Positions 9,766-20,735 of a DNA stretch of 64,000 bases are shown one piece after another. The notes under the pieces are model-generated. The model was not told the origin of the DNA. It saw nothing but the letters and a program-made list of their open reading frames with translations, and made no database searches. This DNA is from Deroplatys truncata (lineage: Eukaryota > Arthropoda > Insecta > Mantodea > Mantidae). The stretch spans positions 197,034,565 to 197,098,564 of the forward strand of contig CM060988.1 of the NCBI GenBank assembly GCA_030765065.1. The letters are read 5' to 3'. The translations under genes were made by a program, and so were the position numbers. The stretch's first letter is position 1, and each line of letters opens with the position of its first letter.

Positions 9766-11008
9766 CGGAGGGTTGCCCCACGTACACTCGGACGACTTTG
9801 AATCACCCTCCCACTCTGTCACTGGTCAAACTGCTTATGTTTATTATTGCATCAGCTCACTGCAGTGATAGCTGTCTGCTGGGCCAGTCTGAGGCAAAGT
9901 TTACTCGTAATGGCTTCAACAATCGCCGGCTTGTGGCAGGGGTACATTGTTGGGCTCTCCGATGCCGTTTACAGCCATTCAGTGATAGTGGAAAGGTGCA
10001 AACAAAAAGATCTTACTATAAGTAAGTTGTGTGTGGGGCGTATAACACAGCTGCATACTGCAACTGAGGCTGGGTGTGCAAAAAAACTAGCAAGAAAAAG
10101 GTCACAACGAACACGACCTAAAGCAGTAGTAGCCAAGGTGAGTGCAACAGTGACTCAAGAAAACCCGCCAACCCAAAGAAGCATTTCCACCAGCATTGGA
10201 ATATCCGTTTATCGGATAATACACAACAATTTGGGTCTAGAAAGGCGATATAAAGCACGTGGACACGTCTTGAAAGCGCGGCATATCAGAGAACGCTTCA
10301 CCAACGCAAGAAAACTCTATGAACACCACCTGGCAGGTGGCAGTGGCAATGGGTGGTTTCTGTAGATGAAGCATAGGTTTATCTAGGTGTCCAAAACACA
10401 GCTCCAACTTTATTCGGGAGAGCAAGGAAATGTTTTCCAATGGATTCATGATGGTTGCACGTTATTGCTCTGGGGGGAAACTCGCTTTCACAGAGTTGCC
10501 AACAATGTAAAAAATAATGCAGCCTACTATAACATGAATGTTATGGACCCATTTTTTGATGAAGAGATTCGTCGGTTGTATGGTGAGGATGCCCCAAATG
10601 TTTGTATGCATATGGATAAAGCATCCAGTCACACCTCTCGGTCTTCCCAGCATTACTACCACTGGAAAGCTATGGAAACGGGTGTCAATGTGATACCATT
10701 TAAAAGGATCCCTGTGAAGTCACCAGATGCCTCGCCAATGGATTTTTGCGGATTTGGTCTGCTGAAACAGCGCCTTGCTTCTCGGCATCCCAACACAATT
10801 GAAAGATTCTGGAAAGTCTGCCAGGAGCAGTGAGCTAACATCCCGCTTCCTGTTCTTAGACGCAGTCCTCTTCAAAGGAAATTGTGCTGCAGAGCCATAG
10901 TTAAAGCCCGCGAAAATCATATTGAACACAATAGGTGATGGCAAAAGGGAATCTCGCCATGAAAAAACATAAGCAAAATCGTCCGAGCTTAAGTGAGGCG
11001 ACCCTCAT
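9766..11008 (+). mobile_element. Tc1/mariner element of the DD41D (rosa-like) type
   Basis: The element is flanked by TA on both sides (9764-9765 and 11009-11010). Its ends form an inverted repeat of about 35 bp: CGGAGGGTTGCCCCACG...CTCGGACGACTTTG on the left against ATGAGGGTCGCCTCAC...CTCGGACGATTTTG read from the right. The 1.24-kb length is normal for the superfamily. It lies about 75 bp after a LINE end. The transposase inside is broken, so the copy is inactive. Confidence 0.9.
9910..10938 (+). pseudogene. Broken DD41D mariner-type transposase
   Basis: Translation in pieces gives a helix-turn-helix part (ISTSIGISVYRIIHNNLGLE), then V-D-E-A with the first catalytic Asp at about 10365, CMHMDKASSHTS with the second, and SPDASPMDFCGFGLLKQRL with the third. 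I count 41 residues between the second and third Asp. That spacing and the SPDASPMD block match the DD41D or 'rosa' group first described from Ceratitis. All three catalytic Asp codons are still present. The reading frame is shifted around the first Asp. A TAG follows the V-D-E-A, where this family has Trp, and there is a further TGA near the C-terminus. The start at 9910 is the Met best placed before the HTH region. Confidence 0.85.
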
Positions 11009-11139
11009 TATTAAGAATTATTTTAGTATTACTTTGCTGTAATGTAAAATTTCTACATATCCAATCCGGACGTGTCCAAAAACAATGTAAGTTATTCTCA
11101 AAGGATGAAATAAATAAATAAAAGTCTAAAAACGTGCCT

Positions 11140-11212
11140 TCCCAGTGTCGAATTTTTGGCTGGAATGCAATATTTCCTCTACTTAATACAGATAAGTAGT
11201 AGAGAAAGTAAA
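11140..11212 (+). repeat. Family X tail fragment
   Basis: The sequence TCGAATTTTTGGCTGGAATGC to AGTAGTAGAGAAAGTAAAAG is the last 70 bp or so of a family X unit. Confidence 0.75.
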
Positions 11213-11867
11213 AGCTGTGAGTTATTCAAGTTTTTGAGCACCATACTTTAAAACTATTGATGAAGTTCGATTCTGATTGGTGTATACATTGAGTGAAAGG
11301 CGCTCGCGTGTACTTAGCATGACAACCCTAATGATAGTTTTTGAGAAACTTGAAAGCAAGGTTTAGCAGTGTAGACCGCCTGTAGTAACAAACAGTCATG
11401 TGCTCCTTCTTCATAATTATGAAGCTGGACAGCGAAACGAGTACCATGAATGTCTTTGGGCTCGTTTGCTGCAAATAACGTTTGTGCTGTGTACCAGCAG
11501 ACAAAAATAGGAGGGATAAACAAACACTTTAGAAATCGCATCTGTTCGCAGTTTAAGTGACTGACCTATGCATGGTCTCCTCCCAGTCCGAATGTGTATT
11601 CTGTGGACATGTTATGTCTTTGAACTTGTACCATAATGTCCTCTGCTCTTACCAGAAGAGAGGCGAGACAAACACTTTCAAAATGTTTCTATTTATAATG
11701 AATTTTCTACTCTTTCCCCATTTATTATCCAATAGCTGGCTTGCCGACGTTGCACGGGTAGCTTTCAAAACTCGATTGACAATCTCGTTAATTTCATTTA
11801 CCTCCCTCGTTATTTATGAAATTATTGTACAAAGGTCCACACGATTATTTACAGTGCTTATGCCTAA
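11213..11867. other. Unclassified stretch, no recognised gene
   Basis: Two modest open frames (11314-11541 on minus, 11557-11877 on plus) have no recognisable motifs. No repeat was matched. Confidence 0.35.
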
Positions 11868-12008
11868 TAACGGATGAAAAATACCCTCATATTCACGCAA
11901 ACACTGGTGGAACGTCTGGCTTCCTTAACCTCTCCGCGACAGTCTTCCAAGTTCTGGAAGTGCTGCATAGCCTGTAAGTACCCTTGGCGGTGGACCAATC
12001 ATCGGTAG
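11868..12008 (-). repeat. ~145-bp repeat shared with 59186-59335
   Basis: Its reverse complement matches 59186-59335 over GGCTATGCAGCA, AGAACTTGGAAGACTGTCG, AAGGAAG-CAGACGT and TTTTTCATCC-TTA. Read on the minus strand it gives GYAALPELGRLS, and the other copy gives GYAAFTELGRLS, so it may be decayed coding sequence of some repeat. The family is unknown. Confidence 0.5.
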
Positions 12009-12021
12009 GAATGGTCGAGTA

Positions 12022-12444
12022 ATTTTTACTTTTTCTACCACGTACATAGTAGGTAGAAAAGGTATTGCATTCCACCCAAAAATTAACAGGAAATACACGT
12101 TTTGAGGATCCCCGAATTCATTAAAAAAATTAGAAAAAGGTCTGTGTGTATGTGAATGTGAACAGCAGAACTCAAAAACGAAAAGTGGTATAAACATCAA
12201 ACTTGGTATTTAGGTTCAGCACCTTCCAAAGATTCAGGAACATACCCCAGCCCAACTACTCTATTCATGGAATATTTTTCGTTATTTTAGATTTTTAAAA
12301 AACTTGCTCTAACGATGTTGATTAGAAACCATATATCTAAGACATGTACACGCAAATAAAAGGTATATCTTGAGTTTTCTGGGAACACCCCACTGCACAA
12401 AAAAATGTGGATTTCTTTAACGCACAAAATATATTTCCAATAGC

Positions 12445-12491
<47 letters not shown>

Positions 12492-12730
12492 TCACGGAAA
12501 GAATATGGAATGTCTAGACCACTATATAACTTTTGACTATCACTTCAGCACCCAGTATCCCTATTGTACCAACAAGGAAAGGGATAATGAGACTATTTCT
12601 GTAAACGTTTATCTCGATAAAGTAGATAGAAGTACATATAAGGTTTTGTAAGAATAGTTTATAGATGATATATAAAAATAAACATTATGAGTAGAGAAAA
12701 TCATATGAATGTAACGGATTAGGTTTTTAA
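12022..12730 (-). repeat. Family X copy with a CT microsatellite
   Basis: Tail (TTTTTACTTTTTCTACCACG) to head (GTAGAGAAAATCATATGAATG). It is an older, more diverged copy than those at 46-48 kb. A pure (CT)n run lies at 12446-12487. Confidence 0.8.
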
Positions 12731-13007
12731 AAAGCTAAGGTTTTTCCATGTAAAGGTTTGTTCAGATAGAAGGGGTCTTTCGTAAAAATCTTCGCCTTGA
12801 AAGATGCTGGACTTAAATATGAAGTTTATATTTGTTTCATGTCTAATGTCTTTGTATGATGTTGTTCACAGACGATAATCTGGCACGAAGACAAAGGTAC
12901 AGAAAGACGGACAATCGGAGAGACATACACTTACACTCATATACCCTTTTTAATTTTAAAGGAATATCAAAAATGAATTTTTGGTGAAATTTCGTCATTA
13001 TCATATA
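12731..13007. repeat. Degraded family X-like sequence
   Basis: Short pieces such as TTTTTCCATGTAAAGGTTTG and a GTTCACAGACGATAA segment recall the middle of family X in plus orientation, but the match is patchy. Confidence 0.3.
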
Positions 13008-14241
13008 TAGATTAGTATCTCATAAGTAACGTCGCTTTTTTAAGCAAAGCTTTATTTGGAACGTTTTCTGGCAAGAAATTAAACTACTCTTCAAAATAGA
13101 GACCATCAGATTCATGGTCTTTAGCCATCCTTCTGCGAGGTTTATTATCCCGTGAAGATACTAGTTGATGCGAAGAATTCGGTGAGACCCACTTCCACAG
13201 ATTCAATGTTCTCGAAATTTCTTCCATGCAAGAAATCGGCCACGGACCGAAACAGATCTGAAGGCGTAAGATCAGGGCTGTATGCTGGGTGTGTTAGCAG
13301 TTCGACTCCTTCCAATTCCTGAATTTTTGTCATGGTTGTTGGTGCAGTATGTGGTGGTGCATTGTCCTGCTGCAAGAGAACTCTATTTCGGTTAACTAAT
13401 GCTGGGTATCTCTCTCAAAATTTCATGAACTCGTTCCAGTTGTTGAGAATAAAGATCCGCATTGACTGCACGCCCGTTTGGAACAAACTCCCAGTGAATC
13501 ACTCCTTAAAAATTCCACACAACATTACTTTGGAACCGAACTGATTTTTTTTAACGATGACTTTGGCAGGTTGACGGGGGCTGAGCCACTGTTTCGAGGC
13601 GTCAGGGTTGCGGTAATAGTCCCATTTTTCATCACATGTGAGAATTTTCCTGATAAAATCTATCATCTATGGGATTACCGATAAGCTGACGACAGATATC
13701 CACTCTACGTTGAGGTGTCAATTCGTGAGGTAGAGATCTACAGCTTCTGTTTGATTTTCCAAGTTTCTTAATTTGGCAATGTATGGTATCTTTTGATGGA
13801 CCAAGTTCTTCTGACAACCTACGAGTACTTTTTTGCCAATTTTCTTTCAAAACTCTGCGTATATACTCAATATCCCATAATTTACGTATTCCAGAAGGTG
13901 GTAAATCTTGAGTGTTTTCTTCTCCAGTGTTGAAACGTTGGAACCATCGTTGTGCCACATGCTCACACGACACCTTCACCTTCCACTTCACATATTTTTC
14001 GAGTCGCTGCAGCAGCTTTATAATCTTGTTTCCAGTAGTGCTTTAGGAGAACTCTAATCTCAAACTTTGTAACTTCCACTTTGTGATTGTGATTGTGTAT
14101 TAACAACTGACGACTGACACATTCTCGCAATATACTAGCCATGACATCGTGTAAATAGCATTGGTGAACTAAAGAAAACCAATTCTATCTTATACAACAA
14201 AACCAAACTTAAAAACCGAAATTAGTTGTGAGACAATCTAG
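13008..14241 (-). mobile_element. mariner element
   Basis: The inverted terminal repeats are TAGATT...TCTCATAAGTAACGTCGC at the left and TAGATTGTCTCACAACTAATTTCGG read from the right, with TA next to each end. The length of 1.23 kb is normal for mariner. The right end is directly followed by a LINE tail whose target duplication (ACAATCTAGTA) begins inside this mariner terminus, so the mariner was here first. Confidence 0.85.
13088..14142 (-). pseudogene. Broken mariner transposase
   Basis: From a Met at 14142 the pieces give an N-terminal FEIRVLLKHYWKQDYKA, a second helix-turn-helix region (TRRLSEELGPSKDTIHCQIK), then CDEKW with the first catalytic Asp, LLQQDNAPPHTA with the second, and HPAYSPDLTPSD with the third. 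I count 35 residues between the second and third Asp, one more than the classic 34. Several frame changes separate the pieces: 13632-13991 is one open stretch and 13145-13375 another. The catalytic triad survives, but no continuous protein can be made. The subfamily is not assigned. Confidence 0.85.
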
Positions 14242-14243
14242 TA

Positions 14244-15168
14244 ATGTAATGTAATATGTAATATTTATTTCATCATTATTACAATAATACAAATAAAGCT
14301 TACATCTAAAACTTATGTCTAGTGCACCAGTTTTCTAGCTCCCCCATATTTAGCCCCTAGGCTGTATATATTGGGATAAAGCTACTATACCATCTCTCCA
14401 CTTTACAAACTATGCTCGTTCAGCTGTACCTTTCTTAAGCTCCTTATCCACTTATCCCTTGTGTTGCCTAAAAATGTCCCCATCATTTTAATTATTTCTA
14501 CTTTTGTGCTTCCCAACATTCTTAATGCTACTGCTTCTTTGTTTAACTTGTCCCATTTTTTATTCCATATAACCTCTCTCCACCTTTTAACCTTATCACA
14601 TTCTATTAGACAATGAAAAGTACTACCCGATTCATCACACATAATACATCTCCCCGAGCCATTATATCCATTCCTTTTTAAAAATATTACTCCTGTGCGC
14701 ATCCATGCAAGACCTATTCTACCAAATTGATTACATATATCTACATACTTCTCCCTTCCCCAATCTCTTTTAACTGATTTATACAAGATCAATGACCTTT
14801 TATCCTCAAAACTAGCCCATATCTCTTGTTTCTCGATATCTTCCACCCTCAATCTCACTTCTTTCCAAAACCCACTGTTATTATATTTATCTAATAGGAA
14901 AATATTCCTCATGCCAATTTCTTTTAGAACATTTCCCATCTCCCCTAACCAACACTCTTCTCCTAGGACAGCTTTTTGAAACTGTATACATTCTCTTAAT
15001 ATATTATTATCTTCTAAATTTAAACATCTATACCAACACTTCAATATTCTTTCCACTATTATACCTTTTCTCCCTACCCTTCCTAGCTCTGCCAGTGCCA
15101 CGCCCCTTGGTGAACTCTTGGGTAAACCCAAAACTTCTTTACAAAACATTCTATGGACTATATCAATA
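14244..15168 (-). pseudogene. LINE C-terminal end, 5'-truncated insertion with 11-bp target duplication
   Basis: The minus-strand frame (15149 to 14403, 248 codons) starts FCKEVLGLPKSSPRGVALAE, continues LILYKSVKRDWGREKYVDIC, and closes with a zinc-knuckle pattern CIMCDESGSTFHCLIEC (C-x2-C-x8-H-x4-C), followed by RWREVIWNKKW. This is the region after the reverse transcriptase in several LINE clades. The 3' tail is a run of ATTAC-like repeats at 14244-14275. ACAATCTAGTA occurs at 14233-14243 and again at 15169-15179, a clean target-site duplication. A second, diverged member is at 38052-38805. The frame is long and unbroken, so the insertion is fairly young, but most of the element is absent. 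Confidence 0.85.
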
Positions 15169-15179
15169 ACAATCTAGTA

Positions 15180-16085
15180 TATGGGTCGATTGTAACACTA
15201 CTTGTAGATTAGAATTAATGAATAGGTGCAATGATCCCTATCAATCGCATGGGCCCAAAAGACCGTACGTGCTTTTATAATATACAGATTATTAAAGTAA
15301 GACCAAAAACAACAAAATACAGAAGAAAACAACACTACAAGAAAATATCACGCCACGAAAAAAGTAAGATACACATATTTGAATGTAGCATCTCGAATAA
15401 AACCCACAAAAGAACGGTAAACCGCATTACGGTATTATCTCCTATTATATTACGCAAAGAACAGCTAAAAACACAAACTTAAATATCTAGGCTATAGACA
15501 TTACCAACGTGTTCTTGTAATATACATATTTGTTTGGGCTGTCCGCCTCCAGTTGGCGAGGCTGTCTGGGTTTTGCTACGTTTGCACGAGCTCCCAGTGT
15601 TTGAGGACGCAGTATATGCAAACGAAGTTTGTGTCGTACCTTTCAACTGAATCTGGAACCCCGAGATGAAAACAACTGGAGCAGCCATTCAGAGTTTTTA
15701 AGTGTTGCCCTTCAGTCGAGAAGCAGTGCGTGCCTCGAGTGTTCACTTAGCCCTTGTTGAGAAACTGCTCAATAACATGCGTGGTGTTCCCGAGCACTTT
15801 CATTTTACTTATGCCACAACTTGGAAACTCGCCAGTTAAATGAAGCATCTTGCAAGCTCTTTTGACTAGTAACAAGAGTAGTCAAGTTGGGGCTTTATTT
15901 ACCAGCGTAGGAAATGGCAGAACGGTAGTTTCAAACTATCATATTAGAAAAACAAGGATCAAGATGTGACTAGGAAAATAAGCTACTCAATTTGGTATGC
16001 TGGGCTGCATAATGCTGATATGTATTTATAAAAGGAAACACAAACTGTGTCAAACATAAATAAATAGGGAAATGTTTTATTATAA
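15180..16085. other. Unclassified stretch, no recognised gene
   Basis: An 83-codon frame at 15231-15482 (+) is Lys- and Thr-rich with no motif I recognise. The remainder has no shared repeat. Confidence 0.4.
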
Positions 16086-16311
16086 CGGGAGAGCCAAGAC
16101 ACTACGAACCGGCTGCGCGGTGTTTTTCCACGGGGCGTGTGAAAACATGATAACTGCTGCTATGAACAAGGTCACGCTGTTGACGTGGTTTTGCTCTGCA
16201 GTGTGAAGTGCAGTTTTGAGTTGACGGTGATGATATGTAGTTCAGTTATTACGAGTTATTTATTATTTTGTCCCGTACTTAATCACAAAGTATATTATGG
16301 CTCAGTATTGA

Positions 16312-17335
16312 TGCAGTAATTTGTATCACAAATTATTTAAATGTAAAGAGAGATTATAGTAAGAATATGCATTTTTGTGTGACATTGATTTAAGATGTTT
16401 GTTGATTGTAATTATTGTTGAGAAGTAAGTTTATACGGCCTTACTGAAACTGACAATAATAGCGTGCAATAATGCAGCGAGGGAGTGAGCTGTTTATCAT
16501 TATTAGAGACGAGGAAGTTACGTAATATTGGCGCGTTTTTCTTTAGAATTTGCTGGAACATTTTCCCTAAAGCATATGTATTCATAATTTTCATTGGATA
16601 TTAAAATAGACGCTAATGTTGGCGCGTTTTATTAGCCAATAGCAACTCAGTTACAATCTTTAGGCATATCGGCGTGTAGGAGTATAAAAAGGGCTAGGTT
16701 AGAGATAGACCCCGCCAGTTCATCGAAAAGGTTTGTACGTTACACGTCGGCTCCAGTCCATTATACGTCGTAGAGAAATCATGGTGAACACCTCACCTAG
16801 TTTATCGATTCGCAGGTTACGCGTAGCAGAGTTATGAAAAATCTCAAGTGTTGTAAAGTTAATTACACAAAAAGTTGAAGTACGCGAATTAAGAGTGATC
16901 AGTAATGAAGTTATTATAACAGTTTCAGTTTGGTGAGTGTCAAGATCAATGTGTAAATTTGATAGTGAATGTGTTCGACAATAAAAAGTGTAAAACAAAT
17001 TCCCTCATCAGTGTTATCTTTGGATAAAAGATTCCTTTCCGTTTACAAAACCTGTATAAAGAGAAGTGCTCGACCAAAAAGATCATAGCTAGCCGGAGGA
17101 CAGAGAACCAAAATTAAATAAAATAACAGTAGCATTCTTTAAAACAAACATTAATACTGCCGCAAATTGCTAACACCAGATGGAGCTAACAAACCTAACA
17201 AAGAATCACGTCACAAAATGGCTTCACCACGTGGAGTAAACACAAATACACAAACATTATAAATAATACCGTCGCAAATTGGCTCCCAAACGTGGGGCTC
17301 AATAAATAAAATAAACATTTGAAGTATACCTCTTC
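16312..17335 (+). mobile_element. LTR-retroelement fossil: one LTR plus untranslated leader
   Basis: The LTR is about 16312-17047. It starts TG and ends CA, has a TATA box (16683-16690) and a poly-A signal (16980-16985), and its layout matches a second, inverted copy at 31961-32698. A leader follows that holds three spaced copies of a tRNA-Lys-type primer-binding motif, best at 17276-17300 (TGGCTCCCAAACGTGGGG). No coding body is present, so it is a broken remnant. Ty3/gypsy is the likely superfamily, but this is not proven. The two copies are clearly diverged, so they belong to different subfamilies or are old. Confidence 0.7.
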
Positions 17336-17340
17336 AGTTT

Positions 17341-18391
17341 ATGTTTTCTACTGTACAGCGTGTATTTATTTATGATTCGTATGTGTTAACACAACTCAGT
17401 CAGCTCGCCAAGTGAAAGCACGATTTGCAGAAAGATTTCCAGGTGTAAAAGTTCCAGGTCGTACAGCAATCCATGAACTTTACAATAAATTTCAGGCCAC
17501 AGGAAGTGTTCAGGCTAAGAAATCTAAAAGAGGCGTTCGGTTCTTACCGAAGAAACATTAGACGGCATCGTCTATGTTTGGAGAATTCCCCCCAATATCA
17601 CTTAGGCGTCTTTCACAACAGGCAGGCATTTCTTATGGCTCTGCGCGAAGAGCTACCAAATTGCTGAAGTTAAAACCATATAAAACAATTGTGGCACATG
17701 CTCTTCAACCAGGTGACCCTGTAATTAGGCGCACATTTTGTGAGTGGAGTCTCAGTAGTGTACACAATAGCGAAATAGACCCATATTGAATATTTCTCAC
17801 GGACGAGGCTTGGTTCCACCTTCATGGCTATGTGTGTACACGAAATAATCGTTATTGGAGCTCTGACAAACCTAATATTGCTCATGAAGTATCCCTTCAT
17901 GACGAAAAAATTGGTGTACCGTGCGCCATGAGCGGAGAAAGAATTATAGGGCCAATTCTTTTCGAGTCAACAGTTGACGCGCGTACATACGTGAATACAA
18001 TTTTGCCCCTCCCTTTTTTTAGGGAATTAACAGACAGGGAGCGTGATTTTGCCTTTTTTTCCAACAAGACTCTGCAACAGCTCATATGGCCAATATTTCG
18101 ATGAGAACAATTGAAAGTGTGTTTGAGAACAAAATTATTAGTAGAGATTTGTGGCCCCCTCGGTACCCCGACCTTTCTATCTCTGGAGTAACTTAAAACA
18201 TAAAGTGTACGGGACAAACCCACACACCCTGGAAGAATTAAAACAAAATATCCGCCAGGAAACTGCCAGCATTTCTCAATGTGAACTACGGCAAGTGATG
18301 GATAGTTTCCTAAAGAGGTGCCAAAAATGTACGGACAAACGACGGTGGCCAGTTTCAGCATCTCCTTTCATAAAGGTGGTAACTAGAGCCT
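17341..18391 (+). pseudogene. Broken DUF4817-type transposase
   Basis: From ATG at 17341 the pieces give FSTVQRVFIYDSYVLTQ, VKARFAERFPGVKVPGRT with AIHELYNKFQATGSV (the N-terminal helix-turn-helix often annotated as DUF4817), then FLTDEAWFHLHGYV with the first catalytic Asp, FFQQDSATAHMA with the second, and PPRYPDLS where the third should follow. The frame shifts several times. The third catalytic site is lost: PDLS runs on to FYLWSNLK with the expected P-C-D missing, consistent with a deletion of about 12 bases. It ends GGQFQHLLS and a stop at 18391. Family assignment rests on motif order. Confidence 0.85.
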
Positions 18392-18515
18392 TAGTAGTTA
18401 TAAAAATGTTGGTTTCATCCGCGCAATACTATGATAGCGGCAGATGGCAACGAGCGCCGAGGACGCGGGCAGGAAAAACACCGCGCAGCCGGTTCGTAGT
18501 TTTTTGGCTCTCTCG

Positions 18516-18924
18516 TATATGCCAGTCAGCCAACTCAATTACGTGTGACATGTTACAGTCGTGTGACGTAACACCGTTTCGGGAATTCGTGATACGGAGT
18601 GCGCGAGGGAAGAGAAAAGCAAGCTTTGTGTCTCACAACCACATTAATACAAAGTACAACACATCTTCCCCTTATTTATTCTCCTTTATTTTTTTATTAA
18701 TATTATTATTTTTTTTGCCCGATCTGTAAAAGGATCACCCACTCTTTTAGTTGAAATGAGAATGATGTGATAGAGGGAAAACAAAACGAGGTTATATAGA
18801 GAGTTTGCTGCATATACCTTTCTAGATAAACAAAGAAATGAAATCCTAAAACATTTATATATAGTCTAAATGAAAACTTCATGAAAATAAAAATAATGGG
18901 TACCAACATATACCTATTAAGGAT
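18516..18924. other. A+T-rich stretch, no feature seen
   Basis: The end of a 192-codon frame that starts inside the transposon runs through its terminal repeat into this flank, as a read-through artefact. Nothing else was recognised. Confidence 0.4.
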
Positions 18925-19080
18925 GAAAGAGGAACGAAAACCAATGATTTTACTAAATTTTAAACCTAGAGGATATCGCCAAGTGGGAAGACCAACAACG
19001 AGATGGAGTGATATGTTTAATTGAGGACGGAACAGGCCTCTATACCCTGTGGAAGAAGAAGATACAGAGTTTGCTTCTCA
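18925..19080 (+). pseudogene. LINE C-terminal fragment
   Basis: One frame reads KPRGYRQVGRPTTRWSD, then RPLYPVEEEDTE in the same frame after a stop. The GRPxxRWxD motif with a Glu-rich C-terminus is typical of the very end of some LINE second ORFs. Only some 50 codons remain. Confidence 0.4.
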
Positions 19081-19939
19081 TTCTGTCTACAAAAAAAGTA
19101 ACGATCTAAATACAATTTCTGTACCTTTTGTTAAAAATTAGTTAGGGTACCAAGGTAGCCGCTTTGACATATATTAGTATCCTCATGCCAATACAGATGT
19201 AAGAGTGGGGAAATTGCCACGTCCTGTTCGTGATGTGGTTGAGATCACACAACGAGAGAGCGGCAATTTGATTAGTAATGGAGGTACAATGTGGACGTGG
19301 AAAAGGTTTCCCCTTACTTCGTTTATAAACACTTCGCCTTTATCCTCACCTTGCCTGCCCTGCACTCCTCACTGAGTTGAGAACTGGGAGCAAGAAGACA
19401 TTCGTTGACGTCACAGAGCCTTCAGTTGGCTGATATCAATATGTTATAAAACAGCAAAATGCATATGTTTATTTTATCACCAGCAGAACCTGCAGCTTCC
19501 TTCGTGTTATTCCTTTAACTGCGGAGATACTTCTTTATCTCTCAGTACATCTCTCCCCCCATCTTCTATTCGTCTCTTTCCTCCCCTGTCTCTTCGTCTA
19601 TTCTCTCTCGCGCCCACCCTTTTCTCATCCACACTTTAACTCTCCCCATTCTCTTTTCTTTCTCTCCCAGTCTTGCGTCAACAGTGTAAGAGGCCTCCAG
19701 TTCTACAATATGGAGAAATTGGCATAATCCCTTATATATTAGTTATTGAGAGGATATTGTAGACAACAAAACCGATCAGAGAAATGACGCTTAAACTTGC
19801 CTTATATATCATCTTTCACAAACCTCAATAATGTGTGGGATATTTAGACTTTTTGATTTCGTACTGCAATACAAACCAAGTTTGGAGGAAGTAGGTATTT
19901 AATATTGTGACTTAGTTCAGTTTTCACTGTCACTTCACT
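19081..19939. other. Unclassified stretch with a pyrimidine-rich tract
   Basis: 19547-19676 is almost pure C/T on the plus strand, ending TTTCTCTCCCAG. It resembles a strong splice acceptor, but no coding frame follows. Confidence 0.45.
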
Positions 19940-20735
19940 TTTATTATTTTCTCTGCCACGTACTTGGTAGTTGGAGAAGGTATTGCACTCCACCCAAAAA
20001 TTCCATAACGAAATTTTACCGAAAATATATGTTTTGAGGCCCCCTAAATACAAAAGAAATATTTTTTAGAAAAAGTTTTGTGTGTGTCTGTGAAGAGCAT
20101 AACTCAAAAACGAAATCTCGGATAAATACCAAACTTGTGATTTAAGTTCAGTACCTTCCAAAGATGCACACAAAGATTTTCAAGAAAATCCCCCTAACCC
20201 AACTACCCTTTAAATGGAACAGTTTTCGAAATTTTTTATTTTCCAAAAATGGTTCTAACGATTTGGATTAAAATACCTTGTGTTAAAGATATTTATATGA
20301 TAAATAAGATGTATATCTTGGGTTTTCTGGAAATAGCCTATGAAGTCCTCTTCATTCGATAATAATTTTATATAATGTTGTATAACTGGTAAACGTTAAA
20401 GCGATAGACGAAAACGCACTACACAAAAATGTAGATCTCTTTAAATCACAGAATTTATGTCAAATAACTTGTTTGTAGAACCTGCCGTTTCCGAGATATC
20501 GTTATTAATGGTTAGAGAGTAGGGAATTTTAAGGTCACATATGCGTTCAGTTCTAAAACCTTTGCCTATATTCCCTTTGTATATATAACGAATGTGTAGT
20601 GCAGCTATTCGTACAAAGGTTTATCTCGATGAAAATGAAGTAGACATGAAAATAAACTTTCGTAAGAATAACCTGGATACTCAATAATTAGCGAGACGGT
20701 ACAGAAAGTCATGTGAATGTAACACATCAGAATTA
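19940..20735 (-). repeat. Family X, near full-length copy
   Basis: Tail (TTTTATTATTTTCTCTGCCACG) at the left, head (ACAGAAAGTCATGTGAATG) at the right, and the middle blocks in the expected order. It is moderately diverged from the 46-48 kb units. Confidence 0.8.

Larger units (their letters stand above)
16086..18515 (+). mobile_element. Tc1/mariner-like transposon, DUF4817-type, with nested LTR piece
   Basis: The ends form a strong inverted repeat of about 44 bp: CGGGAGAGCCAAGACACTAC and CGAACCGGCTGCGCGGTG on the left, against CGAGAGAGCCAAAAAACTAC with the same second half read from the right. Flanks are TA-rich. Inside are a left subterminal region, an LTR-retroelement piece (16312-17335), and a transposase that starts just after it. 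Without the insert the element would be about 1.4 kb. Confidence 0.85.

Noticed and set aside
18151-18729. 192-codon frame as one gene
   Set aside because: Only its first part is transposase C-terminus. The remainder is read-through into the terminal inverted repeat and flank.
19547-19680. Strong splice acceptor
   Set aside because: The pyrimidine tract and CAG are good, but no coding frame follows; it is more simply a low-complexity C/T tract.
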